Below, piece after piece: positions 29,680 through 42,500 of a stretch of 64,000 nt of DNA (position 1 is its first letter; the number at the start of each line of letters is the position of its first letter). Below the pieces are notes generated by a model that did no database searches, had not been told where the DNA came from, and worked only from the letters and a program-made list of their open reading frames with translations. A program made the translations under genes and the position numbers. Origin of the DNA: Siniperca chuatsi (lineage: Eukaryota > Chordata > Actinopteri > Centrarchiformes > Sinipercidae); assembly GCF_020085105.1 (NCBI RefSeq), contig NC_058056.1, positions 16,797,429 to 16,861,428 of the forward strand, given 5' to 3'.

Positions 29680-30241
29680 AAAGAAATTTGACTCCATATT
29701 TACCTCTTTCAGAATAAGGTTATAAACCAATGTATCCATTATTTTGACAAAAACAATAACTTATTCAAGTGTCAATCAAATATTGATTGAGTTCTTATGA
29801 TCACAGTATTGCCACAACACCGTCTGATAAGATTAATGCCAGTACATCAGTCTTAAGGGAAACACTTCTCACCCAAATGATTTAAAAAACAGTATAAAAC
29901 AAATAGTATGTCTTATATCAAGAAACCTGTGGTATTATATAACACAAATTGAGTTGAGTGGTGTTTCCCCTTCAACTTATTGTGCAAGAAGGTTGAAGCA
30001 ATATCCTGTTGCTCTTCTCTCATTGAGATACAACATCAGTTAGAGCAGTTACTGTACGTAGCATAGTAACTGTCATCTGGTCCCTGGTGAGACTGAAAAC
30101 AAAGAAGTACAGCCAAAAGAAGGGCAGGGGAAGTACAGATATATCAGTAAGAAAGTAATGAAGGAAGAGAGAAATGCAAAGTATGAATGGTAGAAATAGA
30201 GATTCAGATTCAGATTTTTGGTATTCCTACAGTGTTTCTCC

Positions 30242-30462
30242 CTAGCTGCTTTTTCCTGCTTTTGATGTGTTCATGAGGAAGGAGTCACAGGAGTAGCGCA
30301 GGAAGCGGTAGATCTCTTCAGCTCTGGATCGACTCATACAGCCTCCCTTCTGTATGGCTTCAATGGAGCTGCAGAAGGAACAAAAGGGGGTGAGAGGGAA
30401 TGTTATACTGTGTAAACAAGACGGGAAAGAACGTATTGTGTTCTTGTCTGTTCTTGTTTGGC

Positions 30463-30526
<64 letters not shown>

Positions 30527-33500
30527 TTCCTTTACCTGTTCATGAGTTGGGCAATTGACCTGAAGTTGTGGCTCATGCTGAGGGCATGGACATAGCTGAC
30601 TGAGGGCAGGCTCAAGTACAGCTGCAGGGCCTGCTGCCTGTGCTGCCCTTTGACCTCCAGCGGTACAGCGATGCCCTGGCCTTTACGCTGCTCCAGCCGT
30701 GCCAGGTCTGCCAGCAAGCCAGCGCTCTCTTCAGCACCATCGCTCCACAGCAAACGCACCCCGGTACGCACCAGTGCTGTCAAAGTGCTGTCATAGAAAC
30801 GTGTTCGCTGAAAGGGACGCAACGCCTCACCTGTGACAGTGACAATTATCATAAAGAAACATATAATGTGATCTCACAAAGTGAGAATGAAAAGTTCCTG
30901 TAATGTAGACCTTCAAAGATCATGAAGAACACTGTATCCATTATACAATGACATAGTATGTACAGGTGTTTACACTATCTACTCATATTAGACGTGCAGC
31001 TAATGATTATTTTTATTAGCTATATGATTTAACGATTATAACGAATTCACTAATTGTTTCAGCTAAATTTATATTGTATATTTATGTAACTCAAACCTTA
31101 TTTAAAGTCACCACATTTTACAGGAGTTACCAATGAACCTGTACAAAAGCCTCAAAATACACAGGCTTAATATTAAGTCATCAGGTCAACATGCTGACTG
31201 ACCTGGCTTGGTTCGCTCCTTCTCCACTATCAGACAAACACGCTCAAACAATCCCTGCAAGCTGTTCACTCTTTCAGCCAATCGCTTCCGGTTCTGCATT
31301 GCAGCCAAATCTGATTGGCTGTGCCTCTCCGCTGCCATACGGTTGCTGACGATGAAGTAGCTGCCGTCCAGTGAGCAAACTTGGACGGTGGCTGCGTGGC
31401 GCTGACGCAGGCTGGCCATCAGCTCCACTCCGCTGCTGATGCAGCGACTGTCCACCAGAATGCAAACAGGTCCGGATGCAGCAGGGGACTCGCTGACTGA
31501 TGGATCCTGTGCAGTGGACATCTGAGGTTCTGAGGAGGTGGCGGGGAGTGTCTGGACAAAAGGAAAACATAACCTCAAAGTAGCTGCAGTCATTTTAAAT
31601 TTTACACATACTGTACGTCCCTATGGACAGGTGTGTCATCTTGTTTGCTCGTACCTGGGGTGGGTTCTTGGAGGACTCCAGCGCTGACTCTACAAAGTCC
31701 AGTTCATCAGAGAGCAAATGCTGATTTTCTAACCTCTGGCGACACCTGAAGGAGAAAGAAAACGATGCTCTAGTGGTTGATGACTGTTTGTGTTTGTGTG
31801 CTACTGCATGAGAATTTCTTTACCTCTCATTTTGCTGGTCCTCAATCACTGAGCGTCTCTGTGCCTTGCTCAGCAATGAGACCTTGGATGCTATAGTTGA
31901 AGACGAGGAGGAGGAGGGTTTCTGCTGCCGCAGAGGCCTGCTGGGTTCCGGCTGTACCGCCTTTGGCCACAAGGGGACAGCGACACCCCCTCCTGTTGTG
32001 GGACTTCTCTTTTTACAAACTTCCTCTGTCTCCTCCTCACTAGAATCATTAAGGCGTATGACACGGGCGCGTTTGTTTTTCACCCCAGCTCTCTGTGGTG
32101 GAGCTTCAGCTGTAGTCTTAGCGCAGGCTCCAGCTCTTGCTCTGGCTTCGTGCAGGAAAACACGCCGCCTAGTGGCATACTGCCTCTTCCCGTCCACATA
32201 CGAGTCCTCAGGCAGAAGTTCAATGTCTTCAGCCTCTTCCTCGCTGCTCTCCAGCTCCTCCACCTCCTCCACCTCACTGCCCACCACAAAGCTGTCCTCC
32301 GCATATGTTTCATCCATCTCAGGCACCTGGGACCACAGGTTAGGAACATGGACTGGAGTCAATGATTAGACTAAAAGTTAACTATACTACTCGTAACTCA
32401 AGTTTATTTGCACTGAGTAAACAAAAGCTCAGAATGAAATATACAGTATACCTGGGAAAATATGTCCATGTTGTGATGATTTCTGTAGGACATTTTGAAC
32501 TTGCCTCGGACTGCAGGGCTTCTCACTGACTTCAGGTAAACACCGTGCATCTCCGAGTCTGACAAAGAGGAGAACAGACAGGAAGGCCAAGAAATTTAAA
32601 CGTTACGGCACAATTCCTTCAGCCTATTTAAGCTCAAACACTTCAGTTCAGTGAATTAGATTTTAACTATAATCCACTGGAGGCACAATAAAAACACATT
32701 TCGTGGAATAACCAAGTACCGTTCAGTCCCTGTGAGAAGTGTGTGTTGTCGACCACAAAGCCTTCCAGAGACTGGTTCTGGTCTTCTCCATCCTCTTCAT
32801 CAGATGACACGTCTGCCCCCTCCTCTTCCTCCTCCTCCTCCGCTTCTTCATCCAGGAACTGACGCCCTTTTTGACATACAGCGTGCTGAGAAAGGAGCGA
32901 TGGAAAATGTCAAGGTTTGACGGATGCTGAAGTTGTCCGTGCAACTGACGGATATTTATAGACTTGACATTTTTATGTAAGGAGGAAGGTCATGCTACTT
33001 TTTGCGTGTTTTTAAAGTGGCCTTATATAGTGACAGTACATTTCATTTTCTGCACTAGCAACTCTGCACAAAAAGTAACACACATTCTAATTTTTCCCAC
33101 TTACACTGTCACCAGAAACAAACAGCAACCACAGCTGCGCTTGTATGTAAACATGAGAAATGATATAATTCAGATTCAGATCACAGAGCCACAGAGCCAC
33201 CTGTTGCCACACAGACCTTGGCTTTGTGCTGTTGGACTCGTTGCCTCTCAGCTCCGTGTACTGTGCTTCTGCGTGTGAACACAGACTCACTCTGAAAATC
33301 GTCATCAGAAACCGCTTCGCCCTCCATTTCATCAGACTGGAGACCAATGAGGAGAACAAATTAGTTAAATACTGTACACAGGTAATGGTGTCTGATGCTG
33401 CATATTATTAAACCGTGAGGACTTGTATTTCAGTAATGCATGGAGTTAAAGTATTTAAATCAAATCGGCTGTGTTGAATAGGTTGAACCAACGTGGCATT

Positions 33501-36500
33501 CTTTACTGCTAATAAAGAAAATCTTACAATATTAAGTGCAGCTGCACGTTTCCTGTTCACAACCACCGGGGAGTCCACATCACTGGAGATCTTTGACTAT
33601 CAGAAACAAAACATGTTACATACATACAGATGCATTCTGTCTGTACTCAATACTTCTAAACAGTGTGAGTAGTAGTCAGTGTGTGTTATGTGATTTACAT
33701 ATATATTGAAATATAAAACATGTTTTGCTAAGACATTTCAGGAGCTGAAAATGCTTCTTCACTGCTTGCAAGCCGGCTGCCATGACAACTGCAGGTACCT
33801 TGGAAATGATGGACACAGAGGCAGACTGAGCCGTCTGAATCTGATATCTCCTAGCTTGGCTGTTGTTTTTATTTACTGTGTATTTGTAATGTAAACAAAA
33901 AGATTTTAATTTAAGCGACCATCTTTTTGTATACATCTCATTAACCTTACGAGAGGAAAGAAAGAAATGTATATCAGCTGAAGCTGCAACTATTAGAAAA
34001 TCAATCTGCAGCTATTTTTATTTCACTGGTTCCAGGTTCTTAAATGTGAATATTTCCTGTTTTTTTGTCTTCTAAACTGACTATCTTTGGGTTTTGACAT
34101 TTGAAAACGTCACCATGGGCTCTGGTGATGGCCATTTTTCACAATCTTCTGACATTTTACAGACCAAATGATTTATCGAGAAAACAATCAGCAGATTAAT
34201 AAAAATAATCATTAGTTGCAGCCCTAATATTGACAGGCCTTGCTCACCATTTCCGGGGACATCAAGGGGTTGACCTTGTTCTGATGTCTTCTTTTATGAA
34301 CCACAACTTCATCCTCACTGTCACTGTTGCGCTCCACTAAGAGCATTCGCCTAGCTACTGGTGATGTGATTGGAGATGGGAGTGCACCATCCAGAAGAGA
34401 GGACGTTTCTCTCTTCCTATGCTCTGACAGCATTTGCGGTGTAGATTCACTGGACTGTAGAGGCATTCTCTGTCTAGGGAAGCTGTTATGGGGAGTGGAG
34501 GAGTTAGACACAGCCTGCTTTTTAGGCTGTGGAGAGGTCGACATACATTGGGCAGGAACATCCTCTACTTTCTCTTCCTCAGAGTCCTCCAGTGAATAGC
34601 CGAGGTCAAAGTTGACAGAGAAGTATTCATGGGAGCTGTCACATGACTCAGAATTTTGCTGCATTGTGGGAGATATACAACAAGCTGTAATTGCTACTGA
34701 ATTGTCTGTTACAGGTTTACTTTCTGCTGCTGTGTGTGTATTTTGTCTTGTAGTGTTATGGGTGTTTGGGTCCTGAGTTATGAGCTTGGCCTGAGTTAAA
34801 TCATCTGTGTGCGCTGTGTTTAATCTATGTGCGGTTTCAGCTGTGTGTGTAGTGCTACATGTGTTTGTAGGGGTGTGCATATGTAAAGTGTTAGACATCT
34901 TTTTTGTGCTATTAGCAATGTCTCCAGCACTGGGGGATGTCCTGGGTGTGATGCCAGGAGTGGAGATGTCTGGGATGGTCATCTGCAGGAAGCCTTCGTC
35001 ATCCCCAAACAGATCCATGCTCTCGTCCATCTGAGGGTCCCTGCTGTGTTTCACACCACCATCTCTCAAGTCTGGCATTTCCTCATTCCTCACATCATCC
35101 CAACAACTCTCTTCTTCATTGCTCAAGCCATCGTTCTTACTTTTCTTACCAACCCGTTCCTTCTTGTAAACCTCATCATCCGTCTCCTCGCTGTTATCTC
35201 TTATATCATAATTATCATTCAATTCTTCTCCAAAAACCTCATCCCAGGTCGGACTGTCTGCTGCTATGCTGCCCCTGCTGACAGTCCGCAGCTCCTGACA
35301 AGGCCAATCATGATAGATTTTACTGTCCTCTTTACCGGCTGGAGGCTCGTCTGAGTACGCCCTCGGGGAGACATTGTCAGCATTGCTCATCAGCACTTCA
35401 TCATCATCATCGTCGTTGTCCACATCCAGGGTAAAGCTGACCTTGAATGGCTGATGAGGCCGCTGAGGAGAGGGAGGAAGTGATGGAGCAGCCATGTTGG
35501 CCTCTAAATCTTCAGTCAGTGACGGTGGAGATCGGGACAGGAGCTCCGCCACGTTGGCCAGGATGACCTTCAGACTCTGATCTCGTCCTGGAGGGAGTAT
35601 GGCAGAGGGGGGAGGAGGTGCTGAACTCCATTTGGGAAGGTAGAACATGGCCTGAAGTTCAACATCATCAATTTTAGCAATAAACTGTGAAGTTCTGTCA
35701 AAATTTACAGGCTCTGATTTTATGACATTAATAATGGCACAGTCATCATCCATGTCAGCTTCTGGACAGTCATTGTTTGGGGGAAGAGGACAAATCGCCT
35801 CAGGTCCTGGGTGGTCTGTGATGTCATCATAAGGTGCCTCAGTATCATGTTCAACAGGAAGTCTTTGTTTCATCACGGTCAATGTGGAAACTAAACTTGT
35901 TCTTGGCGTATTTTCCCTCTCTGCTTCCTCGTCGATGCATTCCAGATCAGAAGACATCGAGTGAGATGGTTCGGGTTCGTTGTTGGTAGTTTTAGTGCAG
36001 GTTTTTGTGCCCTTCTGTTTCTTCGGTCGGTTCTTCACGTGGCCATCTGCTTTGTGGAGGTAAGGAAGAAGCTCCTGCTCGTAATGACATTCCCCCTAAA
36101 CACAAACACACACACACACACACACAAACACAGAAGAGTTGTATAAGAAAACCCTCTGCAGGAGAACCAAGGTCAGGAAGTTGTAATCAGCCTCTGGACT
36201 TGCCAACAGTAGTAATCTAATCAGGAAGTATCCTATGAAGAGACGTCACATTGCAGCCACACATTGAGCATACACAAAAGTCTGATGTGACGTTTCCCAT
36301 TTATTTGTTTTTCCTAAAACATCGAGGAAGACAGACAGTCAGACATTGTTCCCCAGAACGATAATTTAAAAGGACAATACCACTATAAATCTGCCCAAAA
36401 TTAAAACATCTTCCCACCTGTTCATCTTTTCCTTGTTGTACCTTACGCACAAGCACACACACACACATACACACACACACATCATAATCATCCAGCACCT

Positions 36501-39500
36501 GTCATCTGTGCAAACCATATGACATGGAAGTGATTCATCTAGAGTGGTATCTTGCTTGGGCTGACGGGGTGCCATCGAACCTGTGACCAGCAGGATGAAG
36601 ATGCTCAGTGAACAGAAAAGAAAGAAAAAGATGTCTAATGTAGAGTGACAGCAAGAAAAGGCATGAGCGTGTGTAGTGAGCAAAATAGTGGTTTTGCCTA
36701 GATAGAGCGCAATAAAAAATAGATGAAAAGATACCTTATGTCAATATATTAAACAAAGCTTCACACTTAACATTGCCTATGGATGGCAATGTTGGTTTGA
36801 CATTCTGTTCTCATTATGTGGCATTTACTAAGTGAACTAAATAATTTTCATTCTTGATCAGCAGGTTTCTACTTTGAGACCTGGTGCCAGTACGAAGGGT
36901 GGAGTGTCCTCATCGTTTTTTATTGTTCATTTGTTCACACGTCTTTCATACCTAATCAGCACGCTATTGTGGTCCAGCTTAGTTTGTTAAATGTTTGCTA
37001 ACATACGGTACTTCTGTAAAAAGAGCTTTTGAAATGTTCAACACGTAGCAAATGGATACATAAGAGGTTAAGTGAACAATGTGTGTGAGATTTAATTCTG
37101 GGAAACAGACATCTCCCACAAAAAGACAAACAGTGGCAGTAAGCCATGATATAGGCTGTATAACATATATTGGAAACACATGTGACATATGTTAACTAAG
37201 CAACCACTTCACTTTAAAACATGTCTTATGTTCCACTTTGAAATCTCGAGAAGCACACGTGATCATGTTTATTATCACAACGAAACCTGAACAGTTATTT
37301 CTTCACCCCTTCCCTTAATCCTCTAATTAGACAAACAAACCTGGAGGCAAACACTGAGCAGCTTGCAGACGACACACTCAGTGCAGTGGGATCATGAGAG
37401 CTGTTACACTCAGCATTTCTCAATGAGGGCATGATACTTTAGACACGCAAGGCTTTCCACTGAAAAAATGTAATCTATTTACAAGTGTGAACTGAATACA
37501 ATAAAAACATTATCAATGGTGTTTCCCTGTTGAAAAAAAAATCCACATGAGTTTTTTAATTGGCTGCCAGGACTGTGTTAACATCGTTAGAGGCATTGAT
37601 TCATGTTCAACAAAATCTGATGGAAAATTACACTACTTAACAGCTATTATATTTTGAAAAGAGAACAAACACATGCTATTGCAAAATGTTGTTTAGCTAC
37701 TAACCATAAAAAAATGTAATCATTTATTAATAAATACATTTTTTTGAACATTTAAATTACTGGCATACTCGCATATAAAATTTTGAATTATAGACGAAAA
37801 ATTAGGATTTAATGTTTTTCTTAGCTTATCATAATTAAAAATATAGGCTTCTAAGTTTACATTTTACCAATCCATTTAAAAACTATTTAAAGTCCCAATG
37901 TATATTTTTTGACCATGTAAATTAATAAAATTAGATCAGGATATTGTGTTTTCCTTGGATGATCATTATTAAAAATACAGGCATGTTTACACCTGTATTA
38001 ATGATCATTACTAATATAATAATATAACAGCATCAGAAAATACAAATTACTTAGACTTAGTTGTTGTCTAGTATTAGTGTGTGTAATACAACACCCGTCA
38101 ATCAGTTTTGGAGACAGCAGTTTCCAGTTGTGTGCTCTAAATTTTGATAGTGGCGCTGCCCTTTTGTTCAAATTTGTATCATGAATTGTGCCTTTGAACA
38201 GATACTTTGTTTGCCCATTTAATGATCATTTTATTATTTTCTAATAGTTATTAACTGCATTGTTAAAGGCAAAATTAATCTATTTCTTTTCGCTATATGC
38301 ATGAGAGTGTGCATGTTCTTGTAAGAGGTTTGTGTTACTCCTTTCATCTTGGGTGTTTTTGATTTTGTTTTACTGTTGAACTGATCATTTTTCTACAAAA
38401 CACATCTACACAGAACTTCTTTCATGAGCTGTCACAAATCACAGCCACCACAGGCAGAAATGAACTGCAGGTCTCCACAGAAAGAGTTTTTACACTCATT
38501 AATGTTACTGTACTGCTGTTAGTATTGTGAAATACAGTGGAAACCTCTTATAGTGATCATGTCTGTCCAGGTCAAACTGATCACTATAAGCGGATGATTA
38601 TTATAACAATTAGTTTTTCTTTTTCTTTATTTCTCATGCAGATTACCATCTAATTGACATTTGTATATTTATTAAATTAATGTAAAGTAATGAAACGGAC
38701 AGCATCGCTATTGAATTTTACTGTTTGAAACAGCTGTACTGTATTTTGAAATGCTTTTCAAATTACTGTACAAATTAAATTACTGTACTGTGTATAATTC
38801 AAAAACACTATACACTAATACAGTACTGTATATAAAATATAGCTTACTGTAGTTCAAATTATAATTAGCCTATAGCCTAAAACAGAATTATGCTATTTAC
38901 AAATACAGTAATGTCAGTAGTATAAATAGGCTACTAAGCCACAGCTTGGCGGTGGTTTCAGTGCGTTTCTAATTTTTTTAACAGGCTTGAAAATAAACTG
39001 TAGGCTTTCAATGCCGAACTGGTAGCAGAGTATGAAAACAAATGTATTCATAAAATATTCAGATTTTTTTTTTTTTAATATAATAGGACTACTTGTGGTG
39101 CTCAAAGCGCCAAAAATATGCATTTGAAAAACTCAACAGCAATGTCTCCAATGTTTCCAGAAATCATGACCCGGTTACTCAAGACCACAAGTTAAGTGCT
39201 ATATAGGTCCATTATATAAAAAAAATGTCTCTCTGGCAGATATCTCCAAAACTCGGGAATTCACACCAAAACAATCTAGATGGATAAATAGCACTACAGG
39301 TAAGAGGAAAATATGTATTTTAGATTTTGGGGTGAACTGTCCCTTTAAAACTCCTGTATCCCTCAGACACAGCTTTGCTCATGGCTGTCCACTTCGCACA
39401 AAGACCAAGGCTGCAGCACGTTCTTTAAATGTCACAATCCTGATGAAAAATGGAACAGAGGTATTCAATGATTTAGTGGCACTGGACACTGAGGGAATGC

Positions 39501-42500
39501 ATCATCATGTTAGAAATAAATTTTAATATCTTGTTTCTAGTGAGTTTTGACACCCTTTCTCGACACACTTTCATTCTGAAAAATAATGAATAGAACTTGA
39601 TCCATACAGGATTAACCTTAACCCCTGGCACGCAATTAATTAATGATCAAATTAAGTCTCTAGATCTAAAGATGTTGCAGACCGAAATAAACTTGATGAC
39701 GAGGACCAAGAGACAGAGAGTGCTGCAGAGGCTGGAAGGGTCAGAGGGTTCCTGCTGGTTCAGACTGCATGATGAAGGAAGCAGCAAAGTGGAAACTCCT
39801 CTCTGTTAATTATCTCATTGCACTACAATAATCATACAAATTTGATGCTCATGAACACACACAAAGAATGCATCATCCGTATTAATCAGTCTGCTGGACT
39901 TTGTTTCCAAACATGCTACGGCTCGGGATAAGATTTCCTAGAGTTTCTTTGTCCTCAGATTTGTAGATGCTGATTGACCGACCAACACCAGCTGCCCTAA
40001 TTCAAATGACGCTCAACAGTTGCAATAAAGCTGCTACACAAGAGAAACCGCTATAGTTACAGGCTGAAAACAACATGGATTTGCATGTAAATTTCAGTTT
40101 ATTTGGCCCTGATATGACAGCTCAAGAATCAGTAAATCTGAATACATCTAAGATAAAAGGATGATCTGAAGGCAGAGGAAAAGTAAAAGGCCTTTAAAAA
40201 TCTACTTCTTACTTCAGCCAGTGATACTAGACGTGCAACAATGTCGAGCTCGAACATGTTCAAACGTCCACAATGAGCAAAAATGAAATGTGAGACATAA
40301 CGCCTATGCTGGAAGGTCACACAAATGCACTGCAATGTGATTTCCCCCCCCAAAATAAATGTATCATATTAAACCCAGAGCTTCTGTCTTTGTTTGCAAA
40401 ATGGTCTATTAAAGTTGTTGTATAAAAGCAGTCATGTACTTAAAGCTGTGGTATAATGTGAGATACTGGAACTGTCTTGCACTCAAAACAACTCAAGCAC
40501 AATCAAATTTAAAGGATTCTACATGAAATATCAATCATGTATGCTAATAATCATAATGAAGTCTATAATTGATGGTCACGTTAACGCTCTTTTCCTATTT
40601 GACTTCTTTTATCTTTTTTTTTGCATCTGTTTTTTGATCTCCTGCTCTATACATGTAGGTCATCAAGGCCTGACCTACTTCCAGCTTCCCGGCTTTATGT
40701 AACAATTCAGAGAAGCGTTACATAATCACAGGAGAGGACGCCTGCTTGCCTGAACTGTGTCTCCTCATCATAAAGAGAAGAGTCAACTCAATGAAAAACA
40801 CAGCATGGTTCTGAACTTACCCAGACAGAAAATGGCCCCAAAAGAGATTAATGGCTTCTGGAGCGCAACGCTATTAAGGGGAGGGGATATGAATGGGCAA
40901 GATTTAAAAGAAAAATAAAGTTTGGACTTTCATTTAGGTGCTTTGTTTTTTTGTTGGTCAGAAGGCCTCTCTGCAAATTCAGTCCAAGCAAGTAAGCCGT
41001 GGCTAACGTTATCCTTCCCAGAGTAAAGATGAGTGTAGAACATAGTTGGGGGAGACACTGCTTGTGTACTAATGGGAACATCTGTTTGCACAAAATGTCG
41101 ATGTCATGTGGGCTATAATAAATTAAATTCATCATCACTAAATGGAGAGTTAATGTTTCTAGAAACCATGTTGAGAAATGAGTAAACATTATTTAAGATT
41201 GCGGATATGTCAAATTAAAAGGAAAATAGCAAGACACTGCAGGGGCAGACAAATATGCTTTGTGGACTTAAAAACATGTTACTGACATGAGCTACTGTAG
41301 TATTTGAAGTGAAAAACACATTTGTGGGTTGGGGAAAAAACTGAAATATACAAAAACCCACAACAGACTTGTTTATTTAATTAAAAAAAAAATCTGGAAA
41401 TGTTGGATAAATTATAAACTACTTACCTCTGTCAAGGAGGTTTTGTTTTGGTCCCATTTGTTTGTCTGTCTCTCAGACATTGAAAACAGATTTTAGTTTA
41501 ATTTGGTGGTGAGTTAAACTATGGATTGTTTTTTTTGGCAGATCCAGGTTTGGACCCAGGACATTTTTTTTCTTGACATTGCAAGATTTTGCTTTTGTTG
41601 TGTGGCTATTTTCATCATAGGACAGCACTCACTTGAATGAAAAAAAAAAAAACTGACCCCAATGATTATTTATGCATAACTTGATGCAGATCCTGATTAA
41701 AATGTCTAAACATTAACCATGATTAAAGTAACAGATTTAGAGCATGTGCAGCTTTAGAATTGTGGTACATTGACTCAAGTATACTTATGTACAATTTTAA
41801 GGTACTTAACTGTGTTTCCATTTTCTGCTACTTTACGCAAATATTGTATTCCATTATACTATACCTTATACTATTCATTTGACAGCTGTGGTTCCACGAT
41901 ACTTTTCAGATTAAGATTTTACATACAAAAATAGGTGATTAGTTTATAGAAAGATGTACTGTTACAGATTAAATTACCTAACAGTATATAATGTGATTAA
42001 TAGTAGCTTCACCTCCACCAGCTACAACATGAAAATTATACTTACCCAGTAATGCATCTGTAATAACAACATATTATGTATAATACAACATTAAAAGAGG
42101 TCATTCTACTGCATAGTAAAAACTTAAGTAAAAGCCCTGAATACTTCCTCCACCCCTGCTTAGTGGAGGTACAGTATGTCTTCTCTGAGTGCATTTAACT
42201 TTATTATGGGATGATTTAGTGTATATCAAATAAAGCTAACATAAGATGTATGATTTATGACGGAGCAAACCTAGCCAAACAGCAAAGTCAAAGGAATTAG
42301 ACCTACTTATTGAACAGTATGTACAAATAACTGCAGAATGACAAGAACATACATAGTATCCCTCTGCCTTAAAACAGGCAGGGCCACTACACTGCTTAGG
42401 GTTCAGGTTTATGTACTTTGTGTTGTAGCATACTGTTTTTTTTACTTTTGGACACTAAGTTGTTGTGTTAAGTTGTTGTGTATGATCAAATGTTTGAATA

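Noticed and set aside
30354-30545. Plus-strand open frame with Ile-Tyr and Thr-His repeats
   Set aside because: It is a translation of the TA/CA microsatellite.
31866-32369. 167-codon plus-strand open frame
   Set aside because: It is the antisense of the acidic, Ser-rich fancm exon 31824-32326; the minus strand matches FANCM.
36366-36683. 105-codon minus-strand open frame in the large fancm intron
   Set aside because: It includes a CA-repeat-derived Cys-Val run, and the flanking fancm exons already join without a gap.
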